From: Buchnera aphidicola (Ceratoglyphina bambusae)
Lineage (GTDB): Bacteria > Pseudomonadota > Gammaproteobacteria > Enterobacterales > Enterobacteriaceae
DNA: 64,000 nucleotides
NCBI RefSeq assembly: GCF_039363085.1
Contig: NZ_CP134982.1
Coordinates: forward strand, 62,001 to 126,000
Direction: 5' to 3'
Within the stretch, counting starts at the first letter, position 1, and each line of letters starts with the position of its first letter. The notes under the pieces were generated by a model. The model saw only the letters and a list, made by a program, of their open reading frames with translations. It had not been told where the DNA came from and ran no database searches. Below, piece by piece: positions 58,674 through 64,000 of this stretch. A program made the translations under genes and the position numbers.

Positions 58674-60587
58674 TTATTTTTTAGATTTTTTTACTTCTTC
58701 AAATTCTGCATCTACTACGTTCTTTTCTTTTTTTTCTTTTGTAGTATTGTTTTTATTTTCTTTATTTTCATTATTTGTATTGTTAAATTGCATAATTTTA
58801 GCAGTCACTTTTATAACTGATTCTATACATTTTTCTATTTTTTCTTTATCTTCTCCTTTTAAAGAAAAATCAAGTTCTTGTAAAGATTTTTCTATAATTT
58901 TTTTGTCATCTTCGTTAATTTTTTTATCATTTTCAGATAATTGTTTTTTTGTACTATGAGAAATTTGATCTCCATGGTTTTTAACTTTCATTAATTCTTC
59001 AAATTTTTTGTCATTTTCAGAATTTATTTTTGCATCATCAATCATTTTTTTAATTTCTTCTTCGTTTAGACCTGATGATGATTTTATAGTTATTTTCTGT
59101 TCTTTATTAGTATTTTTATCTTTTGCTGATACATGTAAAATTCCATCTGCATCTATATCAAAAGTAACTTCTATTTGAGGCATTCCTCTTGGCGCTGGTT
59201 GTATTCCATCTAAATTAAATTGTCCTAATGATTTATTGTTTAATGCCCTTTTTCTTTCTCCCTGTAGTATATGTATAGTTACAGCAGATTGATTATCTTC
59301 AGCAGTAGAAAATATTTGACTATGTTTAGTTGGTACAGTAGTGTTTTTATTTATTAATGTAGTCATTATACCACCCATAGTTTCTATTCCTAGTGATAAA
59401 GGAGTTACATCAAGTAATAATACATCTTTTACAGATCCAGATAACACTCCTCCTTGTACTGCTGCTCCTACCGCAACAGCTTCATCAGGATTAACGTCTT
59501 TTCTTGGTTTTTTACCAAAGAATTCTTCTACTTTTTTTTGTACCATAGGCATTCTAGTTTGGCCACCAACTAAAATTATATCATTTATTTTAGATTTTGA
59601 TAATTTAGCGTCTTTTAACGCCATTTCAAGAGGTTTTATAGATCTTTCAATTAAATCTTCTACTAATGATTCTAATTTAGTTCTAGTTAATTTTATATTA
59701 AAATGTTTAGGACCATTAGAATCTGCTGTTATATAAGGTAAATTTATGTCAGTTTGTTTAGTTGAAGATAATTCTATTTTAGCTTTTTCTGAAGATTCTT
59801 TTAATCTTTGCATAGCTAATGCATCTTTTCTTAAATCTATTCCTTGTTCTTTTTTAAATTCATCTACTAAATAATTTATTATTCTGCTATCAAAATCTTC
59901 TCCTCCTAAGTGTGTATCTCCATTTGTAGATAGAACTTCAAACGTTTTTTCTTTATCTACTTCATCTATTTCTATTATAGAAATATCAAATGTTCCTCCA
60001 CCTAAATCATATACTGCTATAGTTCTATTCCCTTTATTTTTATCTAATCCATAGGCCAAAGCCGCGGCAGTTGGCTCGTTTATTATTCTTTTTACTTCTA
60101 ATCCTGCTATTTTACCAGCATCTTTAGTTGCTTGTCTTTGAGAATCATTAAAATATGCTGGAACTGTTATCACCGCTTCTTTTATTTTTTCACCTATATA
60201 TTCTTCAGCTGTTTTTTTCATTTTTTTTAATATTTCAGCTGAAATTTGAGGTGGAGCTATTTTTTTGTTCTTTATTTTTATCCATGCATCTCCATTATTT
60301 GAATTTATTATTTCATAAGGCATAATTTTTATATCTTTTTGTACTTCTTTATCTGAAAATTTTCTTCCTATTAATCTTTTTATTGCAAATAAAGTGTTTT
60401 TAGGATTTGTTACAGCTTGTCTTTTCGCCGGCTGCCCTACTAGAACTTCTCCTTCTGATGTATATGCAACAATTGATGGTGTAGTTCTGTCCCCTTCTGA
60501 ATTTTCTAATACTTTAGTTTTATTAGCATCTATTATAGCTACACAAGAATTTGTAGTACCTAAATCTATTCCTATAATTTTACTCAT
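58674..60587 (-). CDS. dnaK: Chaperone DnaK (Hsp70)
   Basis: 637 residues (E. coli 638), one of the best conserved proteins here. ATPase motifs: [13 protein letters not shown] at the start, [28 protein letters not shown] and [11 protein letters not shown]. The EEVKKSKK tail ends a Lys/Asn-rich lid (~510-637), while the substrate domain includes [17 protein letters not shown]. Chaperonins and DnaK are highly expressed in endosymbionts, where they buffer destabilised proteins. A heat-shock promoter lies upstream. Confidence 0.98.
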   Translation of the reverse strand: MSKIIGIDLGTTNSCVAIIDANKTKVLENSEGDRTTPSIVAYTSEGEVLVGQPAKRQAVTNPKNTLFAIKRLIGRKFSDKEVQKDIKIMPYEIINSNNGDAWIKIKNKKIAPPQISAEILKKMKKTAEEYIGEKIKEAVITVPAYFNDSQRQATKDAGKIAGLEVKRIINEPTAAALAYGLDKNKGNRTIAVYDLGGGTFDISIIEIDEVDKEKTFEVLSTNGDTHLGGEDFDSRIINYLVDEFKKEQGIDLRKDALAMQRLKESSEKAKIELSSTKQTDINLPYITADSNGPKHFNIKLTRTKLESLVEDLIERSIKPLEMALKDAKLSKSKINDIILVGGQTRMPMVQKKVEEFFGKKPRKDVNPDEAVAVGAAVQGGVLSGSVKDVLLLDVTPLSLGIETMGGIMTTLINKNTTVPTKHSQIFSTAEDNQSAVTIHILQGERKRALNNKSLGQFNLDGIQPAPRGMPQIEVTFDIDADGILHVSAKDKNTNKEQKITIKSSSGLNEEEIKKMIDDAKINSENDKKFEELMKVKNHGDQISHSTKKQLSENDKKINEDDKKIIEKSLQELDFSLKGEDKEKIEKCIESVIKVTAKIMQFNNTNNENKENKNNTTKEKKEKNVVDAEFEEVKKSKK

Positions 60588-60660
60588 ATTTTTCCTCGAA
60601 TTATTTTCTTTTTTTTTTTTATTTACTAAATGTAATATTTTAAATTTCTCTTATAATAAT

Positions 60661-60692
60661 AAGATGGGGGTGATTGAGTTATCTATCAAGTG
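60661..60692 (-). promoter_or_regulatory. Sigma-32 heat-shock promoter of dnaK
   Basis: Read on the minus strand: CACTTGAT (60692-60685) as -35 and CCCCCATCTT (60670-60661) as -10, with 15 bases between CTTGAT and CCCCAT. The sigma-32 consensus is CTTGAAA and CCCCATNTA; E. coli dnaK P1 also has CTTGAT and CCCCAT. The C5 run is exceptional in this A/T-rich gap. The -10 ends 73 bases upstream of the dnaK ATG. Confidence 0.85.
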
Positions 60693-60800
60693 TAAATTTA
60701 TTAAAAAAATTGATTTTTGTAAATAATTGTATCAATATAAAATAAATATTTTAACAATATTTTTATTTTATAATAATATATTTATTAATTAAATTAATTT

Positions 60801-61160
60801 ATGGAAAATATATCTGTTTTAATCTGTTTAATTTTATCAATTATATTTTGTTTGTTAATATTGTTGTTTAGTTATTTTTTAGGTAACAAATCTATATCAA
60901 AAAATAGAAATTTACCATTTGAGTCAGGAATATATTCTTATAAAAAAAATAACTTAAAACTTTTTATACAATTTTATTTAATAGCTATGTTTTTTGTTAT
61001 TTTTGACACAGAGTCATTATATTTATATACATGGTCTTTAAGTATAAAAGAAAACATGTGGTATGGATTTTTTGAATCGTTATTTTTTGTTTTTACGATT
61101 CTTTTAGGTTTATTATATATAATAAAATTAAATATATTTAGTTTTAATAAAAGTAAATAA
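60801..61160 (+). CDS. nuoA: NADH-quinone oxidoreductase subunit A
   Basis: Membrane subunit of complex I, 119 residues (E. coli 147; shorter at both ends). Three hydrophobic helices lie at about 4-26, 54-74 and 84-110. The conserved loop PFESGIYSY and the FLIAMFFVIFDTESLYLYTWS segment are diagnostic. It opens the nuo operon and is divergent from dnaK. Confidence 0.95.
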   Translation: MENISVLICLILSIIFCLLILLFSYFLGNKSISKNRNLPFESGIYSYKKNNLKLFIQFYLIAMFFVIFDTESLYLYTWSLSIKENMWYGFFESLFFVFTILLGLLYIIKLNIFSFNKSK

Positions 61161-61190
61161 AATAATTTTAAATTATCTTATAAGGAAAGT

Positions 61191-61850
61191 ATGAAATATA
61201 TATTAACTAAAGTAAATGATTATAATAAGAAAAAAAACAAAACAAATAGTTTTAAAAAAAAAAGTACAAATAATTTTTTTAAAAATGTGTTTTTAGGAAA
61301 TATAAAAAACATATTAAATAATTTAGTAAATTGGGGTAGAAAAAATTCTATATGGCCTTATAATTTTGGATTATCATGTTGTTATGTAGAAATGGCTACT
61401 AGTTTTACTTCTATTCATGACATTTCTAGATTTGGATCAGAAGTTATAAGAACTTCTCCAAGACAATCTGATTTAATGGTTGTTTCTGGAACTCCATTTA
61501 TTAAAATGGTTCCAGTAATAAAACTTTTATATGATCAAATGTTAGAGCCTAAGTGGGTTATTTCAATGGGGGCTTGTGCTAATTCTGGAGGAATGTATGA
61601 TATTTATTCAGTAGTACAAGGAATTGACAAAATATTGCCTGTAGATGTATATATTCCAGGCTGTCCTCCTAGACCAGAAGCTTATATTCATGCGTTGAAT
61701 TTGTTGCAAAAATCTATATCAAAAGAAAAAAGACCATTGTCTTGGGTAATTAGTGATAAAAAGTTTGAAAAACCTATTATGAAGTCAGAAAAAATATTAA
61801 AAAATAAAAGAATGTTTATAAAAAAATATAAAAATCCTGAAATAATATAA
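61191..61850 (+). CDS. nuoB: NADH-quinone oxidoreductase subunit B
   Basis: Peripheral-arm subunit holding Fe-S cluster N2, 219 residues (E. coli 220). The four cysteine ligands are visible: the adjacent pair in GLSCCYVEM, one in MGACANSGG and one in PGCPPRPEA. Cluster N2 passes electrons to quinone at the NuoB/NuoCD interface. It starts 30 bases after nuoA with an AAGGAAA site and is followed 16 bases later by nuoCD. Confidence 0.97.
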   Translation: MKYILTKVNDYNKKKNKTNSFKKKSTNNFFKNVFLGNIKNILNNLVNWGRKNSIWPYNFGLSCCYVEMATSFTSIHDISRFGSEVIRTSPRQSDLMVVSGTPFIKMVPVIKLLYDQMLEPKWVISMGACANSGGMYDIYSVVQGIDKILPVDVYIPGCPPRPEAYIHALNLLQKSISKEKRPLSWVISDKKFEKPIMKSEKILKNKRMFIKKYKNPEII

Positions 61851-61866
61851 TATAATTTAAAAGAAA

Positions 61867-63657
61867 ATGAAAATAAAAACAATAATCACTAATAATAATT
61901 TAAATTTTAACAATTGTTCTAATTTTTCTATTATAAATAAATTAGTTAATATTTTTAAAAAAAATATATTAGCTATACAAAATACTAAAATTGGATGTGA
62001 TGTTATATGGATTAAAAAAGAAATTTTAATAGATGTTTTACTATTTTTAAAAAATATAAAAAAACCATATATTTTTTTATATGATCTTCATGGTATAGAT
62101 GAAAGAACAAGAATATATAAAGATGAATTACCTAAAGCAGATTTTTCTGTATTTTATTATATAATATCTATAGAAAGAAACAAAGATATAATGTTAAAAG
62201 TGCCATTAAAAAATGATGATTTAACAATAAATAGTATAACTAAATTATTTAAAAATTCTAATTGGTACGAATGTGAAACTTGGGAAATGTTTGGAATAAA
62301 ATTTTTAGGTCACCCATTTTTAAGAAGAATAATAATGCCTAGAAATTGGAAAGGTTATCCATTAAGAAAAGATTATTTAGCTAGAGCAACAGAAAGAGAA
62401 GAATATAATTTAAGCAAAGAAATTGAAAATATAGAAATGGAATCATTGAAGTTTAATCCAAAACATTGGGGAATGATTGATGAAAAAAATTCTGATTTTA
62501 TGTTTTTAAATTTAGGGCCAAATCATCCTTCTGTACATGGAGTCTTTAGAATAATATTAAAATTAAGAGGAGAAATAATTGTAGATTGTCTTCCTGATAT
62601 AGGATTTCATCATAGAGGAGCAGAAAAAATGGCTGAAAGGCAAACTTGGCATAATTATATTCCATATACTGATAGAATAGAATATTTAGGTGGTTGTGTT
62701 AATGAAATGCCTTATATATTGTCTTTAGAAAAATTAGCTAATATAATAGTTTCTGATAGAATTAAAGTTATAAGAGTAATGTTGTCTGAATTATTTAGAA
62801 TAAATAGTCATTTATTATATATAGCTACATTTATTCAGGATGTTGGAGCTATGACTCCAATATTTTTAATTTTTACAGACCGTCAAAAAATATATGATAT
62901 AATAGAAGCTATAACTGGTTTTAGAATGCATCCAGCATGGTTTAGAATAGGAGGTGTGTCTCATGATTTACCTATAGGGTGGAACAAATTATTAAAAAAT
63001 TTTTTAGAATGGATACCTAAAAGATTAAATTTATATTATAAAACTGCTTTAAAGAATAGTATATTAATAAATAGATCTAAAAATGTTGCTTGTTATGATA
63101 AAAATCAGGCATTGTCTTGGGGTATAACAGGAGCGGGGCTAAGAGCTACAGGAATAAATTTTGACGTTAGAAAATCCAGACCGTATTCTGGTTATGAAAA
63201 TTTTGATTTTAAAATACCATTAGGATACGAAAATAGTGATTGTTATACTAGAGTTATGCTTAAATTTGAAGAAATTTTTCAAAGTATAATTATTTTGCAG
63301 CAATGTATGGACAATATGCCAGAAGGGCCTTTTAAAGTAGATCATCCTTTAACTACTCCCCCTCCTAAAGAATTAGTATTTAATGATATTGAAAACATGA
63401 TATCTCATTTTTTGCAAGTTTCATGGGGGCCTATTATGCCATGTGATGAATCTTTTCAAATGATAGAAGGGACTAAAGGAATAAATAGTTATTATGTAAT
63501 AAGTGATAAAGGAAATATGAGTTATCGTACTAGAATTAGAACTCCTAGTTTTGCACATTTGCAACAAATTCCATCAGTTATAAATGGATATACTATTTCA
63601 GATTTAATTGCATATTTAGGTAGTATAGATTTTGTTATGTCAGATGTAGATAGATAA
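61867..63657 (+). CDS. nuoC: NADH-quinone oxidoreductase fused subunit C/D
   Basis: 596 residues (E. coli NuoCD 600). The NuoC part covers ~1-175, with [23 protein letters not shown] and the PLRKDY segment. The NuoD part follows from ~210, starting [14 protein letters not shown], with [14 protein letters not shown] and the C-terminal [12 protein letters not shown]. The C/D fusion is the normal enterobacterial form. It lines the quinone site together with NuoB. Confidence 0.97.
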   Translation: MKIKTIITNNNLNFNNCSNFSIINKLVNIFKKNILAIQNTKIGCDVIWIKKEILIDVLLFLKNIKKPYIFLYDLHGIDERTRIYKDELPKADFSVFYYIISIERNKDIMLKVPLKNDDLTINSITKLFKNSNWYECETWEMFGIKFLGHPFLRRIIMPRNWKGYPLRKDYLARATEREEYNLSKEIENIEMESLKFNPKHWGMIDEKNSDFMFLNLGPNHPSVHGVFRIILKLRGEIIVDCLPDIGFHHRGAEKMAERQTWHNYIPYTDRIEYLGGCVNEMPYILSLEKLANIIVSDRIKVIRVMLSELFRINSHLLYIATFIQDVGAMTPIFLIFTDRQKIYDIIEAITGFRMHPAWFRIGGVSHDLPIGWNKLLKNFLEWIPKRLNLYYKTALKNSILINRSKNVACYDKNQALSWGITGAGLRATGINFDVRKSRPYSGYENFDFKIPLGYENSDCYTRVMLKFEEIFQSIIILQQCMDNMPEGPFKVDHPLTTPPPKELVFNDIENMISHFLQVSWGPIMPCDESFQMIEGTKGINSYYVISDKGNMSYRTRIRTPSFAHLQQIPSVINGYTISDLIAYLGSIDFVMSDVDR

Positions 63658-63684
63658 CATTAAAATATTTAAAATGAAATTTAT

Positions 63685-64000
63685 ATGAAAAATAAAAAAT
63701 TAAGTGTAAAAGAAAAAAAATTTATTTTGAAAGAAATAAAGAAATATAATAACTCTGATGCAGCTATTATAGAATCTTTAAAATTTGTTCAAAGAAGATT
63801 AAATTGGATATCATCAGATATAATGTTAGAAATTTCTAAAATTCTTTTAGTTCCAGTTTCTAAAATAGAAAGTATTGCAACTTTTTATAGTCAAATTTTT
63901 AGAAGACCAGTAGGAAAAAATATTATAAGATATTGTGATGGTGTAGTATGTTATATAAATGGTTATAAGAATATAGAAAAATCTTTATCTAATTATTTAA
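63685..64000 (+). CDS. nuoE: NADH-quinone oxidoreductase subunit E, 5' part only
   Basis: The frame starts at ATG 63685, 27 bases after nuoCD, and is still open at the window end, giving 105 codons of an expected ~160-165. Matches to NuoE include AAIIESLKFVQRRLNWI, IATFYSQIFRRPVGKN and RYCDGVVCYINGY, which holds the first two cysteine ligands of cluster N1a. The remaining ligands lie outside the window. Confidence 0.94.
   Translation, partial: MKNKKLSVKEKKFILKEIKKYNNSDAAIIESLKFVQRRLNWISSDIMLEISKILLVPVSKIESIATFYSQIFRRPVGKNIIRYCDGVVCYINGYKNIEKSLSNYL

Noticed and set aside
1-64000. Search by eye for CRISPR arrays, insertion sequences, phage genes, toxin modules or biosynthetic clusters
   Set aside because: No regularly spaced repeats, transposase or integrase motifs or foreign-composition islands were seen; every convincing gene is a conserved enterobacterial orthologue.

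Overview
The window looks like a chromosome segment of Buchnera aphidicola, the obligate endosymbiont of aphids, from a lineage with a strongly reduced genome. I infer this from four things: very low G+C (about a fifth by eye), poly-A/T tracts throughout, proteins rich in Lys/Asn/Ile that still align to Escherichia coli orthologues almost without gaps, and a gene order that is an enterobacterial patchwork typical of Buchnera. That patchwork runs: flagellar export genes, rpmGB-ppa-pmbA-rnpB-rsmI, fabB-talA-tkt-dapE, the complete his operon with gnd, metG/tilS/tRNA-Val, priA-tyrS, sufA-ydiK-aroH, thrS-infC-rpmI-rplT-pheST, glyQS, nfo-rplY, ksgA-apaH, dapB-carAB, ileS, rpsT, dnaKJ and nuo. I saw no insertion sequence, prophage, CRISPR array or obvious recent transfer. 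The species name is an inference and the host aphid cannot be told.

Layout. 1-3.7 kb: end of fliJ, a fused fliM-fliN, then fliP, fliQ and fliR (flagellar switch and export gate). 3.8-7.6 kb: L33, L28, pyrophosphatase, TldE/PmbA, RNase P RNA and a frameshifted rsmI. 7.7-16.3 kb: fatty-acid elongation (fabB), pentose phosphate enzymes (talA, tkt), lysine synthesis (dapE, dapA), chorismate synthase and smrB. 16.4-25 kb: hisGDCBHAFI and gnd. 25-32 kb: metG, tilS, tRNA-Val(GAC), priA, tyrS. 32-41.7 kb: sufA, ydiK, aroH, then the thrS-infC-rpmI-rplT-pheS-pheT cluster. 41.7-48.5 kb: glyS/glyQ, nfo, rplY, a gene desert of about 0.9 kb, ksgA and apaH. 48.6-57.3 kb: carB, carA, dapB, ileS, rpsT. 57.4-64 kb: dnaJ and dnaK behind a heat-shock promoter, then nuoA, nuoB, nuoCD and the start of nuoE.

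How the genes work together. The metabolic genes make amino acids or their precursors for the host: histidine in full, lysine through dapA/B/E, aromatics through aroH/aroC, and arginine/pyrimidine precursors through carAB. Pentose phosphate genes supply precursors and complex I supplies energy. Most of the remainder is translation: six aminoacyl-tRNA synthetases, ribosomal proteins, IF3, RNase P RNA and rRNA/tRNA modification enzymes.

I found no wholly new multi-gene system. The most striking signals are erosions and rewirings inside conserved genes. PriA has lost every ATPase/helicase motif but keeps all eight zinc-binding cysteines. ThrRS has lost its editing-site residues. fliM and fliN form one reading frame with an internal ribosome site. 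tilS and rsmI are both broken by one base in near-identical A11 tracts, and in tilS the tract sits directly after the likely start codon. IF3 keeps an AUU start, and dnaK keeps a clear sigma-32 promoter.
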